From Bradyrhizobium sp. CB2312 (GTDB lineage Bacteria; Pseudomonadota; Alphaproteobacteria; Rhizobiales; Xanthobacteraceae): 64,000 bases of DNA. Both the position numbers and the translations under genes were made by a program. Shown here piece after piece: positions 15,843-24,144 of this stretch; the first letter of the stretch is position 1, and the number at the start of each line of letters is the position of its first letter. The stretch lies in contig NZ_CP121668.1 of NCBI RefSeq assembly GCF_029714425.1, positions 2,005,501 through 2,069,500 on the forward strand, given 5' to 3'. The notes below the pieces were generated by a model, which was given only the letters and a program-made list of their open reading frames with translations, did no database searches and was not told the origin of the DNA.

Positions 15843-15967
15843 GCACTCTGCCTAGCCAGGCTTCAGGGGCGGGGCCGTCCCGGCGGGCAGCCTTGCGCAA
15901 TGCCTGCTTGTCTGGAGCTGCGCCAACCGACATCATCGGGGCCCATCCTCGCCCGGCAGGGGTCGTA

Positions 15968-17017
15968 ATGAAACGCTTCGCAAACCTGAAACGACTGGGA
16001 TTCTTCACGCGCCTCCTTGACGAGGCGCCGCCCGCCGAGCGCTATCGCTTCGCCGCCGAGCAGATCGTGCGCGCCGAGAAGGCGGGCCTCGATTCCGCGT
16101 GGATCGCGCAGCATCATTTCCACGAGCGGGAAGGCGGCCTGCCGTCGCCCTTCACCTTCCTGGGCTATGTTGCAGCCCAAACCTCGCGCATCCGCCTCGG
16201 CACCGGCATCGTGACGCTGCCGCTCGAGAACGCGGTGCGGGTGGCCGAGGACGCCGCCGTCCTCGATCTCATCTGCAACGGCCGCTTCGAGCTCGGCGTC
16301 GGCACCGGCGGCAACCCGTCGGCCTTTGCCGCCTTCGGCCTCGACAGCACCCAACGCAACGAGATCTTTGCCCGCAATCTGGCGATCGTCCGCGCCGCGC
16401 TGACCGGCAAGCCGCTCGAAGGTGGCGACACGCTCTATCCGCAGCGGCCGCAACTGGACGGCCGGATCTGGCAGGCGACGTTCTCGGTCGCCGGCGGTGC
16501 CCGCGCCGGCAAGGCGGGCGACGGCCTGCTGTTGTCGCGGACCCAGCCGCGGACCAAGGACGGGCCGAAGGCCACGCTCGCCGAGATCCAGAACCCGATC
16601 ATCGATGCCTATCTCGAAGCGCTGCCGCCGGGCTGCGAGCCGCGCATCATGGCCTCGCGCAGTGTCTTCGTCGCCGACGACCGCGCCGAGGCGATGCGCC
16701 TCGCAGACATCGGGCTGCGGCGCGCGCTACCGCAGTTCATGAAGGGCGGGCACTTGCCTCCCGGCGAGACGCTGGAGGAGATGATCACGGCGTTCGACAC
16801 CCATGTCGGCGTGGCCGACGACGTCATCGCCTCGCTCCGCACCGATGCCACGCTGGAGCGGGTGACCGATCTGGTCTTCCAGGCCCATTCGGTCGATGCG
16901 CCGCATCCCTATATCCTGCGCTCGATCGATTTGGTCGCCGAGAAGGTCGCGCCGGCGCTGGGCTGGGTCCGTGCGGCGCGGCCGACGGGCATCAACGTGT
17001 TGCACGAGGCTGAATGA
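15968..17017 (+). CDS. LLM-class flavin-dependent oxidoreductase (luciferase-like monooxygenase)
   Basis: Bacterial luciferase-like FMN monooxygenase, 349 residues from the ATG at 15968; an in-frame ATG at 15893 has no better ribosome-binding site. Typical features: HHFHEREGGLPSP near residue 50, then TSRIRLGTGIVTLPL, and RFELGVGTGGNP. It resembles the KPN_01858-type subfamily, which tends to sit beside carboxymuconolactone-decarboxylase-like proteins, as it does here. The stop overlaps the next start. First gene of a seven-gene operon that ends with a branched-chain-type ABC importer; the substrate is unknown and is presumably what that importer brings in. Confidence 0.88.
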   Translation: MKRFANLKRLGFFTRLLDEAPPAERYRFAAEQIVRAEKAGLDSAWIAQHHFHEREGGLPSPFTFLGYVAAQTSRIRLGTGIVTLPLENAVRVAEDAAVLDLICNGRFELGVGTGGNPSAFAAFGLDSTQRNEIFARNLAIVRAALTGKPLEGGDTLYPQRPQLDGRIWQATFSVAGGARAGKAGDGLLLSRTQPRTKDGPKATLAEIQNPIIDAYLEALPPGCEPRIMASRSVFVADDRAEAMRLADIGLRRALPQFMKGGHLPPGETLEEMITAFDTHVGVADDVIASLRTDATLERVTDLVFQAHSVDAPHPYILRSIDLVAEKVAPALGWVRAARPTGINVLHEAE

Positions 17018-17616
17018 TGAGCACGACGGATATCATCGACACGCTGGCGGGGATCGAGCCGGGCTCGGCCCTGGACGCCATCCGCGCCCGCCGTCTTCAG
17101 GCGCGCGAGAATGCTCAAAAGAGCTATCTCTCGCTGTTCGAACCGATCGATGCCGGCGAGTTCTCGCTGGTGGAACGCGCGGCAGTCGCGCTCTTCGTCA
17201 TCGGCCTGCATCGAGAGCCCAATGTGACCGCCTTCTACCGCGCGAAGCTAGCTGCGACCACCGATGGCGCGCGTTTGGTCGAAGCAATCGAAGCTGAAAT
17301 CGGCCGCGGCGAAACCTCGGGGCCGTACGGCGCGTATCCGGCCGGACCGTTGTCGATCGAGAACACGGCCGGCTTGATCTACCGCGTCAGCGCGGAGGGC
17401 AAGTCCGTCCTTGGCGCAAGGCTCGCTGCGGCGTTCGAGCATGCGCATCTGCTGGTGTTCCGCCCGCGCGATGCCGCCTCCGCCGACATGAAGGCGCTGC
17501 TCGCCGCCGGCTGGTCGACCACCGGCATCGTCACGTTCTCCCAGCTCGTCGCATTCCTGTCGTTCCAGGTGCGCGTCGTCAGCGGCTTGCGCACGCTCGC
17601 AGCCGTGAACGCATAA
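17014..17616 (+). CDS. CMD-domain protein (Avi_7170-like)
   Basis: About 200 residues of the carboxymuconolactone-decarboxylase/AhpD superfamily, resembling the Avi_7170-type subfamily. It lacks the CxxC pair of active AhpD proteins, so peroxidase activity is doubtful; it may be a structural partner of the next protein. The start overlaps the LLM gene stop (ATGA); a second ATG at 17017 is better spaced from GAGG at 17006. The gene is followed after 15 bases by the CxxC-containing paralogue. Confidence 0.75.
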   Translation: MMSTTDIIDTLAGIEPGSALDAIRARRLQARENAQKSYLSLFEPIDAGEFSLVERAAVALFVIGLHREPNVTAFYRAKLAATTDGARLVEAIEAEIGRGETSGPYGAYPAGPLSIENTAGLIYRVSAEGKSVLGARLAAAFEHAHLLVFRPRDAASADMKALLAAGWSTTGIVTFSQLVAFLSFQVRVVSGLRTLAAVNA

Positions 17617-17631
17617 GAGAAGGCCGCAATC

Positions 17632-18210
17632 ATGAGCGCCACCGTCAATCCGCCCGTCGTCTTCACCCAGGATGAGCTCGGCTGGGTCTCCTGGATCGAG
17701 CCGCTGCCCGAGGCCGAGCTGACCGAACGGCATTTCAATGGCCTCGTCGATCGCGCCCGTGCCAAGTCGGAATATTTCCGCCTGCTGGTGCGCGACCCCG
17801 AAGTGCTGGAAGCGCGCACCAAGACCGACAAGGACATCTTCTACAACGTCGCCGACGGCCTGCCGCGCGCCGAGCGTGAGCTCGCGGCTGCCGCGACCTC
17901 GCGCTACAACGGCTGCATCTATTGCGCCTCGGTGCATGCGCGCTTCGCCAGCACCTATTCCAAGCGCCGCGACGATGTGCAACGCCTGCTCGACGAGGGC
18001 GTCAAGGCCGATCTCGGCGAGCGCTGGAATGCCGTGGTCAAGGCCTCGGTGGCGCTGGCGGCGACGCCGATCGCGTTCGGTCCTGAAAATATCGCGGAGC
18101 TGCGCCGGGCCGGGCTCGACGATGCCGAGATCGTCGACGTCATCAACGGCGCCTCGTTCTTCAACTGGGCGAACCGGCTGATGCTGTCGCTCGGTGAGCC
18201 CTCGAAATAG
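17632..18210 (+). CDS. Alkylhydroperoxidase (AhpD/CMD) domain protein, Avi_7169-like
   Basis: 192-residue AhpD-like protein with the redox motif CIYCASVH: Cys95, Cys98 and His102 match the AhpD active site. It resembles the peroxidase-related Avi_7169-type subfamily. It is part of the LLM-CMD-AhpD trio and probably removes peroxide or processes an intermediate made by the flavin monooxygenase; that link is inferred from the operon. A purine-rich AGAGAAGG lies upstream of the ATG. Confidence 0.85.
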   Translation: MSATVNPPVVFTQDELGWVSWIEPLPEAELTERHFNGLVDRARAKSEYFRLLVRDPEVLEARTKTDKDIFYNVADGLPRAERELAAAATSRYNGCIYCASVHARFASTYSKRRDDVQRLLDEGVKADLGERWNAVVKASVALAATPIAFGPENIAELRRAGLDDAEIVDVINGASFFNWANRLMLSLGEPSK

Positions 18211-18269
18211 GCAATCTCACCGGCACAAGAATTGCTGCTTGTATCAACATTGAGTGGATGGAGCCGTGC

Positions 18270-19421
18270 ATGAGCAACATCGATCGCCGAACCCTGGTCA
18301 AAGGCTCGCTCGCCATGATGGCGGGCGCCGCCTTCTCGCGCGCTGCCTTCGCGGACGCTGAGCCGATCCTGCTCGGCGTCAGCGGTCCCTTGACCGGACC
18401 GAATGCGCAATATGGCACGCAGTGGAAGCAGGGTTTTGATCTCGCGCTCGACGAGATTCAGGCGGCCGGCGGCATCAACGGCCGCAAGCTCGCCTATCAA
18501 TTCGAGGACAGCCAGAGCGATCCTCGCCAGTCGGTCGCGATCGCGCAAAAGTTCGTCTCCGATCCCCGCATCGTCATGGAGCTCGGCGATTTCTCCAGTC
18601 CCGCCTCGATGGCGGCCTCGCCGATCTATCAGCGCGGCGGCCTCGTGCAGTTCGGCTTCACCAATTCGCACCCTGACTTCACCAAGGGCGGCGACTTCAT
18701 GTGGAGCACGTCGGTGAGCCAGGCCGACGAGCAGCCGCTGCTGGCGCGCTATGCGGTGAAGCGGCTCGGCCTGAAGAAGCTCGCGGTGCTGCACCTCAAC
18801 ACCGATTGGGGCCGCACCAGCCGTGACTATTTCGTCAACGCCGCGAAGGAGTATGGCGCGGAGATCGCGGTCACCGAAGGCTATATCGCGGAGGAACGCG
18901 ACTTCCGCTCCACGCTGGTGCGTGTGCGCGATGCCAATCCGGACGGACTGATCCTGATTTCCTATTACTCGGACGGAGCGCTGATCGCGCGCCAGGCGCG
19001 CCAGGTCGGATTGAAGCAGGTGATCTGCGCCGCAAGCTCGGTCTATTCGCCGAAATTTTTGGAGCTCGGCGGCGAGGCGGTCGAGGACGTCCATGTCGGC
19101 ACGCGCTACTTCCCGGAAGATCCACGGCCCGAGGTGCAGAAATTCATTGCCGGCTTCAAGAAGAAGTACAACGGGCTGGAGCCCGACGCCTTCAATGCCT
19201 ACTCCTATGACGCGATGAACATGGCGGCCGCGGTGGTGAGGATCGGCGGCGCCGACCGCAAGGCGATCCGCGACGGCTTCACGAAGGTCAAGGACGTCCC
19301 GAGCGTCATCTTCGGCACCGCGACGTTCGACGTCGCGACCCGCCGCGTCAAGGGCGCCATGAATGCCGAGCTGGTCGTGCGCAAGGGCCAGTTCGCACTC
19401 TGGGACGGCAAGCCGACCTGA
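18270..19421 (+). CDS. Branched-chain-type ABC transporter substrate-binding protein
   Basis: Periplasmic binding protein of the LivJ/peripla_BP_6 type, 383 residues from the ATG at 18270; an ATG four codons upstream (18258) is possible. The N-terminus has a twin-arginine-like signal (DRRTLVKGSL) and a hydrophobic stretch ending AAFADA. The mature start ILLGVSGPLTGPNAQYG and the NTDWGR segment are typical. It is the binding component for the permease and ATPases that follow directly. Given its position after the LLM/AhpD trio, the ligand need not be an amino acid. Confidence 0.88.
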   Translation: MSNIDRRTLVKGSLAMMAGAAFSRAAFADAEPILLGVSGPLTGPNAQYGTQWKQGFDLALDEIQAAGGINGRKLAYQFEDSQSDPRQSVAIAQKFVSDPRIVMELGDFSSPASMAASPIYQRGGLVQFGFTNSHPDFTKGGDFMWSTSVSQADEQPLLARYAVKRLGLKKLAVLHLNTDWGRTSRDYFVNAAKEYGAEIAVTEGYIAEERDFRSTLVRVRDANPDGLILISYYSDGALIARQARQVGLKQVICAASSVYSPKFLELGGEAVEDVHVGTRYFPEDPRPEVQKFIAGFKKKYNGLEPDAFNAYSYDAMNMAAAVVRIGGADRKAIRDGFTKVKDVPSVIFGTATFDVATRRVKGAMNAELVVRKGQFALWDGKPT

Positions 19422-19446
19422 CCTTTCTCCTCATTAGGAACCCAGC

Positions 19447-21270
19447 GTGTCCTCCTGGCTCGACTACACGATCAACGGGCTGATCGTCGGCAATGTCTAC
19501 GCTCTCGTTGCGGTCGGGCTCGCGCTGATCTTCGGCGTCAGCCGGCTGATCAACTTCGCGCAAGGCTCGATCTATCTGGTCGGCGCCTATATCGGCTGGG
19601 TCGCGGTGGTGCAGCTGCATACGCCGCTGCCGCTCACCATCATCGTGGTGGCCGCGGCCGCAGCAGTGGTCGGCCTGATCATCGAGCGGTTCGGCCTGCG
19701 GCCGCTGCAGAACTCGGTGCGCATCGCGCCGCTGCTTGCGACCATCGGCATCAGCTTCGTGCTCGATCAACTGGTGATGCTGACCTTCTCGCCCAACCCG
19801 CGCGCGCTGCCGAGCCAGTTGCCTGATGTCCGCTTCCAGGTCGGCGGCGGCACCATCGGTCCGCTCGATCTCCTCATCGCCGGCGTCGGCATCAGCAGCG
19901 CGCTCTTGCTGTTCGTGTTCCTGCGCTACAGCAAGCTCGGCTGGGCGGTGCGCGCGGCCTCGCAGGACCGCGACGCCGCGATGCAGATGGGCGTCGACGT
20001 CAACCGCGTCAATCAGGCGGTGTTCGGCATTGCCGCCGCGCTCGGCGGCGTCTCCGGCATGCTGGTCGGCATGTACTACAACCAGATCGACACCGCGATG
20101 AGCCTGCAGGCGACGCTGAAGGGTGTCGTCGCCGAGGTCGTCGGTGGCGCGGGCAACGTGCCCGGCGCGGTGATCGGCAGCCTGCTGCTGGGATTGGTCG
20201 AGAGCTACGGCGTCGCCGTGTTCGGCACCAGCTATCGTAACCTGTTCGCGTTCCTGCTGCTGGTCGTTGTGCTCGTGCTGCGTCCGAACGGATTGTTCGC
20301 CAGCGCGCGGCAGGCGCCGCCCGAGCCGCTCACCGGCACCTTCATCGCGCCGAGCCGCCCGGTGCGCATTCCGCGCTGGGCCTTGGCTGTCGCAGCCGCG
20401 ATCTTCGCGGTCCTGCCGTTCTTCCCGGTGTCCTTCTATGTGCTCCAGACCCTGATCAATGCTTGGCTGCTCGGCATGCTCGCGCTCAGCCTGACGCTGG
20501 TGGCGGGCACGATGGGGCAGGTTTCGCTCGGGCACGCCGCGCTGCTCGCGATCGGCGCTTATACCTCCGCGCTGCTGTCGTTGACCCTCAACGTTCCGGT
20601 CGGTCTCGCCATCATCGCCGGCGGGCTGATGAGTGCGGCGCTCGGCACGACGCTGATCTCGCCGTCGTTCCGCCTGCGCGGGCACTACGTATCGATCGCG
20701 ACGCTCGCGATCGGCGAGATCGTCTCGCTGGTGATCCTGAACTGGGAAAGCGTCACGCGCGGCCCGATCGGCATCTCCGGCATCCCGCCGCTGTCGCTGT
20801 TCGGCTACGATCTGGTCAGCCCGGCATCGATCTACTGGTTCAGCTTTGCCGTGATGGTCGCACTCGCACTGCTGCAGGGCCGCTTGCTCACTTCGCATCT
20901 CGGCCGCAGCTTTCGCGCCATCCGTGACGACGACATTGCCGCGCGCGCCTATGGCCTCAGCCTCAACCGCTACAAATCGCTGGCCTTCATCTTCGGCGGG
21001 TTCGCCGCCGGCGTCAGCGGCGGCATCGCCGCGCATCTCTACTCCTACATCAACCACGAGACCTTCAACACGCAGCAATCGATCCTGGCGCTGACCGTCG
21101 TGATTCTCGGCGGCCTCGGCAATGTCGTCGGCGCCATCGTCGGGGCGGTGGCGCTGGTTGGCCTGCCGGAAGTGTTTCGGATCGCGGCGGAGTACCGCAT
21201 CCTGATCTACGGCATCGTGCTGCTGCTGCTCGTGCGGTTCAGGCCGCAGGGCCTGCTGGGGACGATGTGA
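19447..21270 (+). CDS. Fused LivH-LivM-type ABC permease
   Basis: 607 residues with two permease halves. The first (about 1-290) is LivH-like and contains the [13 protein letters not shown] loop. The second (about 300-607) is LivM-like, with [19 protein letters not shown] and the loop [13 protein letters not shown]. In most Liv systems these are two genes; here they are one chain. The start is GTG at 19447 with AGGAA upstream. Both halves are rich in predicted membrane helices. The stop overlaps the next start. Confidence 0.9.
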   Translation: MSSWLDYTINGLIVGNVYALVAVGLALIFGVSRLINFAQGSIYLVGAYIGWVAVVQLHTPLPLTIIVVAAAAAVVGLIIERFGLRPLQNSVRIAPLLATIGISFVLDQLVMLTFSPNPRALPSQLPDVRFQVGGGTIGPLDLLIAGVGISSALLLFVFLRYSKLGWAVRAASQDRDAAMQMGVDVNRVNQAVFGIAAALGGVSGMLVGMYYNQIDTAMSLQATLKGVVAEVVGGAGNVPGAVIGSLLLGLVESYGVAVFGTSYRNLFAFLLLVVVLVLRPNGLFASARQAPPEPLTGTFIAPSRPVRIPRWALAVAAAIFAVLPFFPVSFYVLQTLINAWLLGMLALSLTLVAGTMGQVSLGHAALLAIGAYTSALLSLTLNVPVGLAIIAGGLMSAALGTTLISPSFRLRGHYVSIATLAIGEIVSLVILNWESVTRGPIGISGIPPLSLFGYDLVSPASIYWFSFAVMVALALLQGRLLTSHLGRSFRAIRDDDIAARAYGLSLNRYKSLAFIFGGFAAGVSGGIAAHLYSYINHETFNTQQSILALTVVILGGLGNVVGAIVGAVALVGLPEVFRIAAEYRILIYGIVLLLLVRFRPQGLLGTM

Positions 21271-22103
21271 TGGCGGAGCCCATGCTGTCCCTGCGCGGGC
21301 TGACGCGCCGCTTCGGCGGCCTCACCGCCGTCGATGCCATCGATTTCGATCTCGCCAGGGGCGAGCTGATCAGCATCATCGGTCCCAACGGCGCCGGCAA
21401 GACGACGCTGTTCAATCTCGTGACCGGGCTCGACCGGCCTGATGCCGGCGTGGTCCACTTCGAAGGTCAGGACATCACGGGCTTGTCGCCGGAGCGGCTC
21501 GCGGCCGAAGGCATCGCGCGTACCTTCCAGCTCGGCCGCGTCTTCGGCAATCTCAGTGTCATGGACAACGTCCTGATCGGCGCCCACACGCGGCTGCGAG
21601 CTGTGAAGCCGGCCGTGGCGGTGATCGGCCCGCTGCTGGAGCTGGGCCTGGCCTTGTTGCGCCCCTCGAGCGTCAAGGCGGAAGAAGAACGGCTCCGCGA
21701 AGAAGTGAAGGCCATCCTCGCCCGCTTCGGCGAGCGATTGCTGCCGCGCATCGACCAGCCGGCCTACAGCCTGTCCTATGCCAACCGCCGCCGTGTCGAG
21801 ATCGCGCGTGCGCTCGCGCTCAAGCCGCGCTTGTTGCTGCTGGACGAGCCGACCGCCGGCATGAACCCCACCGAGACGGCGGAGATGCAGGCCCTTGTCG
21901 CCGAGCTGAAGGCCGAGGGCCTGACCATCCTCCTGATCGAGCACAAGCTGGAGATGGTGATGCGCCTCTCCGACCGCGTCATCGTCATGGACGAGGGCAA
22001 GAAGATCGCGGAAGGGCCGGGCGAAGAGGTGCGGAGCGATCCAAAGGTGATCGAAGCCTATCTCGGCCACGGCCTGACGCCGGAGCAGGAGAGCGCGGCA
22101 TGA
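21270..22103 (+). CDS. LivG-type ABC transporter ATPase
   Basis: 277-residue ATPase of the high-affinity branched-chain amino acid type. Walker A GPNGAGKTT follows IIS; the signature region is the variant SYANRRRVEIARAL; Walker B is LLLLDEPTAGM. The start ATG at 21270 overlaps the permease stop (TGATG). An in-frame GTG at 21267 is an alternative. It pairs with the LivF-type ATPase that follows, with a four-base overlap. Confidence 0.92.
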   Translation: MAEPMLSLRGLTRRFGGLTAVDAIDFDLARGELISIIGPNGAGKTTLFNLVTGLDRPDAGVVHFEGQDITGLSPERLAAEGIARTFQLGRVFGNLSVMDNVLIGAHTRLRAVKPAVAVIGPLLELGLALLRPSSVKAEEERLREEVKAILARFGERLLPRIDQPAYSLSYANRRRVEIARALALKPRLLLLDEPTAGMNPTETAEMQALVAELKAEGLTILLIEHKLEMVMRLSDRVIVMDEGKKIAEGPGEEVRSDPKVIEAYLGHGLTPEQESAA

Positions 22104-22840
22104 CGGCGAGCACACCCGAACCGCTGCTGGCGCTATCGAACGTCAATACGTTCTACGGCCAGGCCCAGGTGCATTTCGATCTCTCGATCACGGTCGCGCG
22201 CGGCCACATCGTCTGCCTGCTCGGCGGCAATGCCAGCGGCAAGTCGACGACGATGAAGATCATCTTGGGACTCGTGAAGCCGCGTGCGGGTGATGTGACC
22301 TTCGACGGCGCCTCGCTGCTAGGTTTGACCACGCCGCAGATCGTCCGCCGTGGTATCGCTTCGGTGCCGGAAGCGCGGCGATTGTTCGCGGACATGAGCG
22401 TCCGCGAAAACATCCTGATGGGCGCCTTCGTGCGCAACGATAGCGATGCGGTGGCGCAGGATCTCGACAGGATGCTCACGCTGTTCCCGAAGCTCGGGCA
22501 GCGGCTGTCGCAGCGTGCCGGCTCGCTCTCCGGCGGCGAGCAGCAGATGGTGGCGATGGCGCGCGCGCTGATGAGCCGTCCCAGGATGATCGTGATGGAC
22601 GAGCCGACCATGGGCCTGTCGCCGCTCTATGTCGACCGCGTGCTGGAGCTGATCCGCACCATCAACCAGGAGGGCGTCTCGGTCTTCATGGTCGAGCAGA
22701 ACGCCAGCCTCGCGCTCGAGATCGCGCACGAGGCCTATGTGCTCCAGACCGGCAGGATCGTGCTGTCCGGCCCGGCGCGGGCCCTGAAGGACGACCCCCG
22801 CGTGCGGGATGCCTATCTCGGCGGCTCCGAGGCGGCGTAG
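22100..22840 (+). CDS. LivF-type ABC transporter ATPase
   Basis: 246-residue ATPase, the second nucleotide-binding subunit of the importer. Walker A is the variant GGNASGKST, with Asn-Ala in place of the usual Asn-Gly/Gly-Ala; the signature LSGGEQQMVAMARAL and Walker B MIVMDEPTMGLSP are intact. The start overlaps the LivG-type stop. It is the last gene of the operon, followed by an intergenic palindromic repeat. Confidence 0.92.
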   Translation: MTASTPEPLLALSNVNTFYGQAQVHFDLSITVARGHIVCLLGGNASGKSTTMKIILGLVKPRAGDVTFDGASLLGLTTPQIVRRGIASVPEARRLFADMSVRENILMGAFVRNDSDAVAQDLDRMLTLFPKLGQRLSQRAGSLSGGEQQMVAMARALMSRPRMIVMDEPTMGLSPLYVDRVLELIRTINQEGVSVFMVEQNASLALEIAHEAYVLQTGRIVLSGPARALKDDPRVRDAYLGGSEAA

Positions 22841-22852
22841 TTGGATCTATCC

Positions 22853-22945
22853 ATTCGTCATGGCCGGGCTTGACCCGGCCATCCACGCCTTAGCCAACGG
22901 GCACGAAGAACGTGGATGCCAGGGACAAGCCCGAGCATGACGAAT
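22853..22945. repeat. Intergenic inverted repeat with 35-base arms
   Basis: Imperfect arms 22853-22887 and 22911-22945 share the CGTCATGGCCGGGCTTG-type sequence and can form a long hairpin. The motif is a common rhizobial intergenic palindrome. It lies just past the ABC operon and may also stop or stabilise its transcript. The rest of 22841-23065 shows nothing else. Confidence 0.65.
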
Positions 22946-23065
22946 CTCCCTGCAAATTTCGCATACGCGATCGTCCGGCGATAGTTGGGGGCTGGCCCGT
23001 GTGATCATTCTATGAAAAGATCACACCACTGACGCAATGTCGCGCGCAGTGGACGGATTGAATTC

Positions 23066-23150
23066 GTGACGAGATGGTCCTTGCGGGCGGTCGAGCCCGG
23101 GATGGCGTTGCTGTTCGGCGGGCTCATTGCCGCCAACGTCGCCGAATGTC
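23066..23150 (+). other. Out-of-frame N-terminal segment of the nickel/cobalt permease
   Basis: From a GTG at 23066 the frame reads as a hydrophobic helix (MALLFGGLIAANV) that matches the missing first membrane segment of HoxN/NixA permeases. It then loses homology at about 23135-23150. The permease continues from WAFAAFGDRP in a different frame. One extra base near 23149 would explain it. Confidence 0.55.
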
Positions 23151-24134
23151 TGGGCCTTCGCGGCGTTCGGCGATCGTCCGACGGTGATGGCGACCGCGCT
23201 GCTGGCTTGGGTGTTCGGGCTGCGTCACGCCGTCGATGCCGACCACATCGCCGCCATCGACAATGTCGTGCGCAAGCTGATGCAGGCGGGCGATACGCCG
23301 CGCAGCGCCGGGCTTTATTTCGCGCTCGGCCATTCCACCATCGTCGTGGTCGCGGCCATGCTGCTCGCACTCGGCGTCGTCAGTCTTGGCGCCGACAGCC
23401 TGCTCAAGCAGATCGGCAGCCTGATCGGCACCTCGGTGTCGGCGCTGTTCCTGCTCGTGATCGCGGCCATCAACCTCGCCATCTTCGCCGGCCTATGGCG
23501 AGCGTTCCGCATCGCGCGCGAGCAGGGCGTTCACGACGCCGAAGGGCTCGACGCGCTGCTCGCCAATCGCGGATTTCTCGCGCGGCTGCTTGGCCCGATG
23601 TTCCGCCTGGTGACGCGGCCGTGGCACATGTATCCGCTCGGCGTCCTGTTCGGCCTCGGCTTCGACACCGCGACCGAGATCGGCCTGCTCGGCATCTCCG
23701 CCACGGAGATCGCGCGCGGCGCCTCGCTCGCCGATATCCCGGTCTTTCCCGCGTTGTTCGCATCAGGCATGGCGCTGGTCGACACCGCGGACTCTACGCT
23801 GATGGTCAGCGCCTATCGCTGGGCCTTCGTCGATCCCTTGCGAAAACTCTGGTACAACCTCACCATCACTGGCGCTTCCGTCGCGGTGGCGCTGCTGATC
23901 GGCGGCATCGAGGCGCTCGGGCTGATCGCCGATCGGCTTGGTCTGTCCGGAGGCGTGTGGGTGCTGGTCGACGGTCTCAACGGATCGCTCGCCAATCTCG
24001 GTTTTGCCGTGATCGCGTTGTTTGCGATCGCCTGGCTCGTCTCGGTCGCGCTCCACCGCCGCATGTTTGCTGACGATCGCGGTGTCGCACCTGACATGCT
24101 GATCGATGCGACCGAGGTGCCGCGACGGGCCTGA
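23127..24134 (+). CDS. HoxN/NixA-type nickel/cobalt permease (apparent 5' frameshift)
   Basis: NiCoT-family transporter for Ni2+ or Co2+. All signature motifs are present: GLRHAVDADHIAAIDN, YFALGHSTIVV, GLGFDTATEIGLL and FASGMALVDTADS. At least six to seven membrane helices follow. In this frame the only upstream start is a TTG at 23127, and the family's first membrane helix is missing; that helix is found in another frame at 23066-23150. The gene is therefore probably frameshifted, by mutation or by a sequence error. The listed start is nominal. No hydrogenase or urease gene is nearby. Confidence 0.8.
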   Translation: MPPTSPNVWAFAAFGDRPTVMATALLAWVFGLRHAVDADHIAAIDNVVRKLMQAGDTPRSAGLYFALGHSTIVVVAAMLLALGVVSLGADSLLKQIGSLIGTSVSALFLLVIAAINLAIFAGLWRAFRIAREQGVHDAEGLDALLANRGFLARLLGPMFRLVTRPWHMYPLGVLFGLGFDTATEIGLLGISATEIARGASLADIPVFPALFASGMALVDTADSTLMVSAYRWAFVDPLRKLWYNLTITGASVAVALLIGGIEALGLIADRLGLSGGVWVLVDGLNGSLANLGFAVIALFAIAWLVSVALHRRMFADDRGVAPDMLIDATEVPRRA

Positions 24135-24144
24135 ATCCCCGGGA

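Noticed and set aside
19348..21078. Minus-strand open frame of 576 codons
   Set aside because: Antisense to the fused LivH-LivM permease; composition (Gln/Arg/Asp/His-rich) is that of a GC-skewed shadow, with no family signature.
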